Assembly (NCBI GenBank): GCA_016296195.1
Contig: JAEDJU010000041.1
Location: 1 to 9,801 of the forward strand
Length of the DNA stretch: 9,801 nt
Direction of reading: 5' to 3'
Source of the DNA: Candidatus Methanomethylophilaceae archaeon
Lineage (GTDB): Archaea > Thermoplasmatota > Thermoplasmata > Methanomassiliicoccales > Methanomethylophilaceae
Part shown: in pieces, positions 4,737-9,801 of the stretch
Position numbering within the stretch: the first letter of the stretch is position 1
Layout of the letters: every line of letters begins with the position of its first letter
The notes under the pieces: generated by a model
Databases searched by the model: none
The model's input: only the letters and a program-made list of their open reading frames with translations
Told to the model about the DNA's origin: nothing
Translations under genes and position numbers: made by a program

Positions 4737-6557
4737 TCACTCGGAATCGTCCGAGTCCTCAAAGTCACCGAGATCGAGATCCCCTGCGAGGGAGATGATC
4801 TGGAGCTCCTCGAGCTTCTCATCGTCGATCTTGGACGGGGATCCGTCGAGCAGGGACACGGCCCTCTTGTTCTTGGGGAAGGCAATGACCTCTCTGATGG
4901 TGTCCTTGTTCAGGAGGATGGCGCACAGCCTGTCGATTCCGATCGCGATTCCTCCGTGGGGAGGTGCACCGTAGCTGAGCATCTCGACGAAGTATCCGAA
5001 GCTCCTCTCGATCCTCTCGTCATCCATTCCGAGCTTGTGGAACACGGCCTTCTGGAGTTCGGGGTCGTGGATACGCAGGGATCCGGAACCGAGCTCGTTA
5101 CCGTTCAGGCACAGGTCGAAGCATGCTCCTCCGACGTAATCATCATCGAGATCGTTCTCGGGAAGCACGAAGGGATGGTGGAACGCATCGTACTTTCCGG
5201 AGACGGGATCCACTTCGAACATGGGACACTGGTCCATCCAGAAGAACTGGAACTGGTCCTTGGGGACGATGTCCAGGTCCTCCGCCACCTTCTTCCTGAG
5301 GAATCCGGCACTCTCATAGGTTGCCTTCCAGGGTCCGGCGACGATGAACAGGAGGTCACCCTCCTCAGCGCCCATGGTGGTCTTGATGTTCTCGAGGATC
5401 TCGGGTGTGAAGTACTTCACGATGTTGCTCTCGAGCTTTCCGTTTACGCACCTCATCCAGGTGAGTCCTCCGAGTCCGACCTTCTTGGCGTAGTGGATGT
5501 AACGGTCAACATCGTTCCTTCCGATCTTCTCGCCTGCGATATCGGCCTTCAGGTTCATTCCGGCGACGATTCCGCCCTCGGCGAGGATGTTCTGGAAGAT
5601 CTTGTAGGGTGCATCCCTGACGACATCGGTCAGCTTCACGAACTCGAGGCCGTACCTCATGTCGGGCTTGTCGGATCCGAACCTCTCCATGGCATCACGG
5701 TACGCGATGTGGGGGAAGGGTGTCTGGAGATCCTGTCCGTAGAGTCCCTTCCAGATGTAGGAGACCATTCCCTCCATCATGTCCTGGATGTCCTTCATGT
5801 CGACGAAGGACATCTCAAGGTCCAGCTGGGTGAACTCAGGCTGCCTGTCCTTCCTGGAGTCCTCGTCACGGAAGCATCTGGCGACCTGGTAGTAGCGGTC
5901 CATGCTGGCGACCATGAGCATCTGCTTGAACTGCTGGGGCGACTGGGGCAGGGCGTAGAAGGTTCCGGGGTGGACCCTCGAGGGGACGACGTAGTCCCTT
6001 GCTCCCTCGGGGGTGGACCTTCCGAGGATGGGGGTCTCGATCTCGAGGAAACCGTTCTGCTCGAGGTACTGCCTTGCGAGGTGGACGAGCTTGCTCCTGA
6101 ACTCCATGGCCTGGATCATCTCGGTCCTCCTGAGGTCGAGGTACCTGTACTTCATCCTGACGTCCTCGTTGGGGAGGACTCCCTCCTTCTGGTCTCCCAG
6201 CTCGAAGGGGGGTGCTGCGGATTTGTTGAGGAGCTCCGCATCCGTGATGAGAACCTCGATCTCACCGGTGGGGTTCCTTCCATCCTCGGTACCCTCGACC
6301 CTCTTCCTGACGATACCGTCGATGGACACGACGGACTCACGTGTGAATGTCTTCATGATGTCCGAGATGCGCTGGACATCGGTCCCTGCAGGGAGGTCCT
6401 CGGGATCGAAGACGATCTGTGTGATACCGTACCTGTCCGCAAGGTCGATGAATGCGACCCCTCCGTGGTCCCTGGAGAATCTGACCCATCCCTGGAGACA
6501 CACCTTCTTACCGAGGTCCGCGGCCCTCAGCTCACCGCATGTGTTTGTTCTTCTCAT
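4737..6557 (-). CDS. aspS: Bacterial-type, probably non-discriminating aspartyl-tRNA synthetase
   Basis: A class II synthetase of 606 aa that charges tRNA with aspartate. Length and layout are those of the bacterial AspRS, not the archaeal/eukaryotic form of about 430-440 aa: an OB-fold anticodon-binding domain (about 17-105, GWVRFSRDHGG), motif 1 region, RYLDLRR (138-144), TPEGARDYVVPSRVHPGTFY, motif 2 (RCFRDEDSRKDRQPEF, 227-242), the inserted GAD domain shared with bacterial GatB relatives (about 295-425) and motif 3 (IAIGIDRL, 537-544). H31 and Gly89 in VEGTED align with the positions reported to relax anticodon recognition in Pseudomonas AspRS. The last 17 residues are very acidic. MRRTNTCGELR at 6557 is the conserved N-terminus; upstream codons are rejected. 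It converges on gatCAB, the partner in tRNA-dependent asparagine formation. Confidence 0.95.
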   Translation of the reverse strand: MRRTNTCGELRAADLGKKVCLQGWVRFSRDHGGVAFIDLADRYGITQIVFDPEDLPAGTDVQRISDIMKTFTRESVVSIDGIVRKRVEGTEDGRNPTGEIEVLITDAELLNKSAAPPFELGDQKEGVLPNEDVRMKYRYLDLRRTEMIQAMEFRSKLVHLARQYLEQNGFLEIETPILGRSTPEGARDYVVPSRVHPGTFYALPQSPQQFKQMLMVASMDRYYQVARCFRDEDSRKDRQPEFTQLDLEMSFVDMKDIQDMMEGMVSYIWKGLYGQDLQTPFPHIAYRDAMERFGSDKPDMRYGLEFVKLTDVVRDAPYKIFQNILAEGGIVAGMNLKADIAGEKIGRNDVDRYIHYAKKVGLGGLTWMRCVNGKLESNIVKYFTPEILENIKTTMGAEEGDLLFIVAGPWKATYESAGFLRKKVAEDLDIVPKDQFQFFWMDQCPMFEVDPVSGKYDAFHHPFVLPENDLDDDYVGGACFDLCLNGNELGSGSLRIHDPELQKAVFHKLGMDDERIERSFGYFVEMLSYGAPPHGGIAIGIDRLCAILLNKDTIREVIAFPKNKRAVSLLDGSPSKIDDEKLEELQIISLAGDLDLGDFEDSDDSE

Positions 6558-6598
6558 GAGAGCGCCTCTATTACTATATCGCACGCTATTTAGGAGGG

Positions 6599-6608
6599 TA
6601 TATAAAAA
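6599..6608 (-). promoter_or_regulatory. TATA box for aspS
   Basis: The minus strand reads TTTTTATATA, one of the best TATA boxes in the window. A start site about 26 bp downstream, near 6577, leaves a leader of about 20 nt carrying GAGG (6569-6566), seven bases before the ATG. Confidence 0.6.
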
Positions 6609-6640
6609 TGGTGGCGATGGTCGATTGAAGGGCCACATCA

Positions 6641-6662
6641 CCACAAATGGGAGTAGTTGTGG
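6641..6662 (-). terminator. Possible terminator after the Lrp-family gene
   Basis: CCACAA (6641-6646) and TTGTGG (6657-6662) form a 6-bp stem with a 10-nt loop, starting 10 nt after the regulator's stop. No T-run follows, so support is weak. Confidence 0.3.
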
Positions 6663-6672
6663 AAGTTCCCGA

Positions 6673-7140
6673 TCACTCCTCTCCGAGGATCGGGGGGATA
6701 TAGCTGAAGGGATCCTTCTTGATGCCCAGGATGACCGATGTGTTGGTCTTCTTGACACCGTCGATGGCGTTTATGGCCTTTACCGCCGCGGAGAACTCGT
6801 CCCTGTCTATGCAGGCGATCCATGCCATGCAATCGCTCTCCCCTGTGACATCGAAGATGGATATGACCTGGGGGATCTTCGCGATCTCATCCTGGACGGA
6901 GACGACGTTCTCGGCATAGACACTGACCATTCCCATGTACTCGAAACCGAGCTTCATGTAGTCGACACTGGCACGATATCCCTGGATGACTCCTTTGGAC
7001 TCGAGGTTCTTGACCCTCTGGATAAGGGTGGTCGGGTGTACGTTGAGCTGTTTGGCTATCTGCCTGTATGAGCCCTGGCTGGATCTGCAGAGCAACTCGA
7101 TTATACGTTTGTCCAGCTCATCGTAGTCTTCCAAGGACAT
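6673..7140 (-). CDS. Lrp/AsnC-family transcriptional regulator (155 aa)
   Basis: A full-length feast/famine regulator. Residues 6-60 form the winged helix-turn-helix: YDELDKRIIELL, then SYRQIAKQLNVHPTTLIQRVKNL (recognition helix about 36-46) and the wing KGVIQGYRASVD. The rest is the RAM ligand-binding and oligomerisation domain, with MGMVSVYA and VISIFDVTGESDCMAWI. Such proteins bind DNA as dimers to octamers and often respond to amino acids; the ligand here cannot be read from sequence. The ATG at 7140 has a Shine-Dalgarno sequence, GGGAG, six bases upstream, and the longer upstream frame crosses the TATA box and is rejected. It is divergent from alaX across 127 bp, so it may regulate itself and alaX; that is inference. 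Confidence 0.93.
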   Translation of the reverse strand: MSLEDYDELDKRIIELLCRSSQGSYRQIAKQLNVHPTTLIQRVKNLESKGVIQGYRASVDYMKLGFEYMGMVSVYAENVVSVQDEIAKIPQVISIFDVTGESDCMAWIACIDRDEFSAAVKAINAIDGVKKTNTSVILGIKKDPFSYIPPILGEE

Positions 7141-7172
7141 TTGAATCTCCCTAGTGCCTGAATCTATTAGGA

Positions 7173-7182
7173 TGTATAAAGG
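7173..7182 (-). promoter_or_regulatory. TATA box for the Lrp-family gene
   Basis: CCTTTATACA on the minus strand is about 38 bp before the ATG at 7140. It implies a 5' leader of about 12 nt containing the GGGAG ribosome-binding site. Confidence 0.55.
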
Positions 7183-7192
7183 TTGGTCGATA

Positions 7193-7228
7193 GAAATCCG
7201 GGAAATCCGTAACACACGGTATTTATCG
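7193..7228 (+). promoter_or_regulatory. alaX promoter with a direct repeat between divergent genes
   Basis: GTATTTATCG (7219-7228) is a TATA-like box about 45 bp before the alaX ATG and would leave a leader of about 19 nt. Just upstream, GAAATCCG occurs twice nine bases apart (7193-7200 and 7202-7209), and CCGT/ACGG (7207-7210, 7216-7219) form a short inverted repeat. These lie between the two TATA boxes, where an autoregulating Lrp protein could bind. Confidence 0.4.
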
Positions 7229-7267
7229 GACGGTGCGGATGGGGCGGACATACAACAGGCGATCGAT

Positions 7268-8446
7268 ATGGCAGACGAGATCTTCAGACACGACGGATAC
7301 ACGTTCGAGTTCGAGGCACACGTCGTCTCGGTGAATGGGGACGAGGTTGTGCTTGACTGCACCGCATTCTACCCCGGAGGAGGCGGACAAGTGTGCGACA
7401 CCGGTTCCATCCGCGGCAAGGCGGTGACTGAGGTCTTCTACAAGGGTGACGAGATCGTTCACATCGTTCCCGGAAACGACCTGAAGGTCGGAGAGAGGAT
7501 ATGGTGCAGCGTCGATTGGGACAGACGCTACGACCTCATGCAGGGACACACCGGAGAGCACCTGCTCTTCTGCTCCCTGAAAAGGCAATGCCCGGACCTC
7601 ACGATCACCAAGATCTACATCTCACCCGAGAGCAAATACGTCATCGTCAACCATGATCTCTCCTGGGAGCAGATCAGGGCGGCCGTCGCCTTCGCCAACC
7701 AGGCCATCAGGGACAACCTACCTGTCACCAAGAGCATCATGGACAGGGATGATCCGGAACTGGAGAACGTCAGGATAAAACTGGACAGGATCCCCGAGGG
7801 GGAGCAGATCTCGGTCGTCGCCATCGGTGACATCGACCTCTCCGCATGCAGCGGCGTCCATGTCATGGAGACCTCCGAACTGGAGATGCTCATCGTGGAC
7901 CGCAAGGTCTCCGCGGGAAAGGAAGGGGTGACCATAGAGTTCAAGATAGGCAACGCCGCGAAGGATGCCGCCAACAACCTGGCCGTGACCGCCCTGGAGA
8001 TCGTCGATGAGATCGGATGCAAGACCGAGGACTCCCCCCGTGCCGTCGCCAACATGAAACACGAACTGGAGATGGACAGGAGGATGCTGAAGGATGCGGT
8101 CCGCACCATACTCTCCTCCGTCCAGCCCGAGGATGTCGGAGGATGCCCGGTGTTCTCCGCGAGGATCCCCGCCGCGGACAGGTCCGTGATAACCGATGCC
8201 GCTGAATCCGCGAAATCCAAAGGCGGCGTGGCGGCATACGTATCCGTCGGAGAGACAGCATCCGTTGTACTCGCATCCGGTGACAAGAGGGTCAACTGCA
8301 AGGAGATACTCGGCAACGTCCTCAAGGAATTCGGAGGAAGGGGCGGCGGCAAGCCGGACTTCTCCCAGGGCGGAGTGCAGGATGTGGCCGTGGCGGACGA
8401 TGTCCTCAAGGCACTTGTCGATGCTATGAAAAAATCGCTGAGTTAA
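7268..8446 (+). CDS. alaX: AlaX-L-type alanyl-tRNA editing protein (392 aa)
   Basis: A free-standing relative of the AlaRS editing domain that hydrolyses Ser- or Gly-tRNA(Ala). The N-terminal part has TAFYPGGGGQVCDTG (32-46), matching the conserved T.FYP.GGGQ..D.G block. The zinc-binding set is complete: H94 and H98 (GHTGEH) plus C194 and H198 (CSGVH). The C-terminal 190 residues contain a helical stretch and the DHHA1/C-Ala signature GGRGGGKPDFSQGG (356-369), which identifies the long form. There is no aminoacylation domain, so it is not a truncated AlaRS. The open frame continues upstream to 7154, but MADEIFRHDGY is the conserved start and the TATA box lies inside the upstream part. It probably begins the alaX-NAC-hypC transcription unit. 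Confidence 0.92.
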   Translation: MADEIFRHDGYTFEFEAHVVSVNGDEVVLDCTAFYPGGGGQVCDTGSIRGKAVTEVFYKGDEIVHIVPGNDLKVGERIWCSVDWDRRYDLMQGHTGEHLLFCSLKRQCPDLTITKIYISPESKYVIVNHDLSWEQIRAAVAFANQAIRDNLPVTKSIMDRDDPELENVRIKLDRIPEGEQISVVAIGDIDLSACSGVHVMETSELEMLIVDRKVSAGKEGVTIEFKIGNAAKDAANNLAVTALEIVDEIGCKTEDSPRAVANMKHELEMDRRMLKDAVRTILSSVQPEDVGGCPVFSARIPAADRSVITDAAESAKSKGGVAAYVSVGETASVVLASGDKRVNCKEILGNVLKEFGGRGGGKPDFSQGGVQDVAVADDVLKALVDAMKKSLS

Positions 8447-8473
8447 AGAAGGGAAAGAGGATAGGTGTCGAAC

Positions 8474-8842
8474 ATGGCCGGCGGAATGAGAATGAACGAC
8501 CGTCAGATGAAGCAGGCGATGAAGAAGATGGGCATCAAACAGACGTCCATCAACGATGTCACCGAGGTCATCATCAGAACCAAGACGAACGAGATCGTCA
8601 TCAGGGGCGCCGACGTCGTCTGCGTCGAGATGGGCGGAAGCAAGAGCTATCAGATCAGCGGTGTAGAGACCGTCAGGGAACTCGGTGCCGCGGGAGAGGA
8701 AGCACCTGCCGTGACCTTCGCATCCGAGGATGTCGATCTTGTCATGTCACAGACAGGATGCGACCGCGAGAAGGCTGTCGAAGCGCTGACCGCAACGGAC
8801 GGACAGCCCGCAGAGGCCATCCTGAAGATCATGTCGGAGTGA
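8474..8842 (+). CDS. nac: Archaeal nascent polypeptide-associated complex protein
   Basis: A homodimeric ribosome-associated chaperone of 122 aa that contacts nascent chains at the exit tunnel. The basic Met-rich N-terminus (MNDRQMKQAMKKMGIKQ) is typical of archaeal NAC. The NAC beta-barrel follows at about residues 22-66 (DVTEVIIRTKTNEIVIRG, then KSYQISG) and a C-terminal UBA domain at about 82-121 (DVDLVMSQTGCDREKAVEAL). The ATG at 8474 has AGGTG six bases upstream; an alternative GTG at 8465 would add three residues. It lies 27 bp after alaX with no obvious promoter between, and 4 bp before hypC, so it is probably co-transcribed with both. Confidence 0.95.
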   Translation: MAGGMRMNDRQMKQAMKKMGIKQTSINDVTEVIIRTKTNEIVIRGADVVCVEMGGSKSYQISGVETVRELGAAGEEAPAVTFASEDVDLVMSQTGCDREKAVEALTATDGQPAEAILKIMSE

Positions 8843-8846
8843 TAAC

Positions 8847-9077
8847 ATGTGTTTGGCAATACCCGGAAAGATCGTGAAGATCAACGGAGAGATGGGGGAT
8901 GTCGACTTCGGAGGCGTCACCAGACAGGCCAACCTGTCCATGGTCGATGCAAATGTGGGGGACTGGGCAGTCGTCCACGCCGGATTCGCAATCCAGGTCA
9001 TGGATGAGGAGGACGCTCAGGAGACCATCAGGCTCTGGAACGAGGTCCTCGACAGCGATAAAACCGAATTCTGCTGA
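8847..9077 (+). CDS. hypC: HypC/HupF hydrogenase maturation chaperone
   Basis: A 76-residue protein with the diagnostic start MCLAIPGKI. C2 is the residue that carries the iron of the Fe(CN)2CO group during [NiFe]-hydrogenase assembly with HypD and then docks on the large-subunit precursor. H44 in VVHAGFAIQ is at the expected conserved position. The small beta-barrel and the acidic C-terminal helix (DEEDAQETIRLWNEVL) are normal for the family. GGAG lies just before the start and the NAC stop is 4 bp away. No hydrogenase or other hyp genes are in the window, so it is detached from its usual partners. Its presence implies an [NiFe]-hydrogenase, as in hydrogen-dependent methanogens. Confidence 0.95.
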   Translation: MCLAIPGKIVKINGEMGDVDFGGVTRQANLSMVDANVGDWAVVHAGFAIQVMDEEDAQETIRLWNEVLDSDKTEFC

Positions 9078-9083
9078 TTCCAA

Positions 9084-9105
9084 GAGGGGTCCGAAAGGGC
9101 CCCTC
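9084..9105. terminator. Shared terminator between hypC and the DUF2188 gene
   Basis: GAGGGGTCC-GAAA-GGGCCCCTC is a 9-bp stem with one G-U pair and a GAAA tetraloop, 6 nt after the hypC stop and 5 nt beyond the DUF2188 stop. The two genes converge on it. CAAAGTTTCTTCTG follows on the plus side, so hypC is the better-served direction. Confidence 0.6.
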
Positions 9106-9110
9106 CGGGA

Positions 9111-9497
9111 TCAAAGTTTCTTCTGTATCTTCCCGTCCTTCTTCTTCCTGATCACTGTGGCCCCATTGTTGGATGCCACCTTCTTTGCGTAAGCATCGGC
9201 CTCGGCCTTCGTATCGAAACGCCTTATGGCCTTGGTGGATCCGGTCTTCTTGACCTGCCATCCTCCATCCGGATGGGTGCAGACCACGTACGATGCCTTC
9301 CTCGGAGTGCTCGCCGTCTCCTTGACAGGGTCTTCCTCCAGAGTCTCCGTCTTCTTCGCCTTGGGTGCTGCCTTCTTGGTGGTCGGTGCCTTCTTCTCGA
9401 CCGGATCATCCTTCGGAACGTCTGCCTTCACGGACTTCTCGGACACATCGGATCCGACCTTCTCATCCTCTTTCCCCTTCCTCCTAAAAAAAGCCAT
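9111..9497 (-). CDS. Lysine-rich protein with a C-terminal DUF2188 domain (128 aa)
   Basis: Two parts are clear. Residues 1-68 are low-complexity and charged, rich in Lys, Ala, Pro, Glu and Asp (KKAAPKAKKTE around 41-51), resembling a disordered histone-like tail. Residues 69-128 fit DUF2188: SYVVCTHPDGGWQVKKTGS, then RRFDTKAEADAYAKKVA and ATVIRKKKDGKIQKKL. The family's function is not established; the basic charge suggests contact with nucleic acid, which is inference. The ATG at 9497 is preferred to an in-frame TTG three codons upstream; no Shine-Dalgarno sequence is visible, so a short or absent leader is likely. It is convergent with hypC and shares its terminator. Confidence 0.8.
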   Translation of the reverse strand: MAFFRRKGKEDEKVGSDVSEKSVKADVPKDDPVEKKAPTTKKAAPKAKKTETLEEDPVKETASTPRKASYVVCTHPDGGWQVKKTGSTKAIRRFDTKAEADAYAKKVASNNGATVIRKKKDGKIQKKL

Positions 9498-9552
9498 GTT
9501 GACCAAAGAAAGAATCGGATATCGTGTTCTTAAGAGGAATGGTGGAATCGAC

Positions 9553-9570
9553 GGAATGTCCGAACATTCC
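9553..9570. promoter_or_regulatory. Inverted repeat GGAATGT-CCGA-ACATTCC
   Basis: A perfect 7-bp inverted repeat with a 4-base spacer, 56 bp upstream of the DUF2188 start in otherwise unassigned DNA (9498-9761). GGAATG also occurs at 9537-9542 and 9702-9707, and a 10-bp palindrome CCTCCGGAGG is at 9621-9630. It may be an operator or a hairpin in an unrecognised RNA. Confidence 0.3.
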
Positions 9571-9725
9571 TGACGTCTGGGCAGAGAAGGTGAATTGCTC
9601 TGGATGTGATTTCATACATTCCTCCGGAGGGTCTGCGATCTGTTCCGGATGCCTGTCTTTTTCATCCCGAGATCACCCGTCCCCCGTTTCCACACATCTA
9701 CGGAATGGACTGGGGATGACTTATA

Positions 9726-9740
9726 CGAAAGTTTTAAATA
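9726..9740 (+). promoter_or_regulatory. BRE and TATA box of the 5S rRNA gene
   Basis: CGAAAG (9726-9731) followed by TTTTAAATA (9732-9740) looks like an archaeal BRE plus TATA box. Its centre is 26 bp before the inferred 5' end of the 5S rRNA near 9762, which is the standard distance to the transcript start. Confidence 0.7.
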
Positions 9741-9761
9741 GTTTGCAGATATCCCATGTTT

Positions 9762-9801
9762 CGGTATGACGGCCAAAGCGGCGGGGTCACACCCGGTCCC
9801 A
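9762..9801 (+). rRNA. rrf: 5S ribosomal RNA, 5' end (partial)
   Basis: The last bases of the window, ACGGCCAAAGCGGCGGGG followed by TCACACCCGGTCCCA, match the first third of archaeal 5S rRNA: the helix I/loop A segment GGCCA..AGCG and then helix II/loop B leading to CCCGGTCCCATTCCGAACCC. The 5' end is set near 9762 from the TATA box and by counting back from CGGCC as in other 5S RNAs; it may be off by one or two bases. The same bases also read as MTAKAAGSHPVP, a chance open frame. No 23S rRNA or tRNA precedes it, so the gene stands apart with its own promoter. Confidence 0.85.

Noticed and set aside
4725..6593. A 622-codon open frame on the plus strand antisense to aspS
   Set aside because: It lacks any domain, is dominated by Leu, Val, Glu, Asp and Gly runs, and is the expected by-product of the strong codon bias of aspS, whose motifs on the other strand are unmistakable.
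9530..9619. A 29-residue minus-strand frame starting MYEITSRAIHLLC with GGAGG five bases upstream
   Set aside because: The GGAGG is part of the CCTCCGGAGG palindrome, the peptide has no recognisable feature and codon use is poor.
9766..9801. An ATG-started frame MTAKAAGSHPVP at the window end
   Set aside because: The bases match the 5' part of archaeal 5S rRNA, so a protein-coding reading is coincidental.

Overview
The window looks like a piece of chromosome from a methanogenic archaeon of the Thermoplasmata side, most plausibly Methanomassiliicoccales. The archaeal evidence is direct: TATA boxes lie about 26 bp before start codons or inferred transcript starts, several genes look leaderless, and there is an archaeal-type NAC protein and the head of an archaeal 5S rRNA gene under its own TATA box. 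The lineage within Archaea is inferred from the detached 5S gene, heavy AGG/GGA/TCC codon use, a hydrogenase-maturation gene and stops that are almost all TGA. No decisive lineage marker is present.

Layout. At 1-55 (-) is the start of an exported protein, cut by the window edge. Bases 56-310 are non-coding and hold an 18-bp perfect palindrome and a terminator. A TPR protein (311-823, -) and a DUF2284 cysteine-rich protein (943-1482, +) are divergent. Next comes the gatC-gatA-gatB operon (1531-4462, +), its genes joined by ATGA overlaps. Bases 4463-4736 are structure-rich: two terminators, three consecutive inverted repeats, a candidate 21-residue gene and a bulged inverted repeat. aspS (4737-6557, -) converges on gatCAB. 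An Lrp/AsnC regulator (6673-7140, -) is divergent from an alaX-NAC-hypC run (7268-9077, +). A lysine-rich DUF2188 protein (9111-9497, -) is followed by about 260 bases of non-coding DNA, and the 5S rRNA gene begins near 9762 and runs off the end.

How the genes fit together. Most of the window concerns translation. AspS is a bacterial-type AspRS carrying residues (H31 and an aligned Gly89) associated with non-discriminating enzymes. Such an enzyme would make Asp-tRNA(Asn), which GatCAB would amidate to Asn-tRNA(Asn). Both steps of the indirect asparagine route therefore lie tail to tail. AlaX clears mischarged tRNA(Ala), NAC meets nascent chains at the ribosome, and the 5S gene supplies ribosomal RNA. 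The main oddities are an altered amidase signature in GatA, a bacterial-type aspS in an archaeon, a 9-base motif found three times in non-coding DNA, and the small-gene/hairpin cluster between gatB and aspS.
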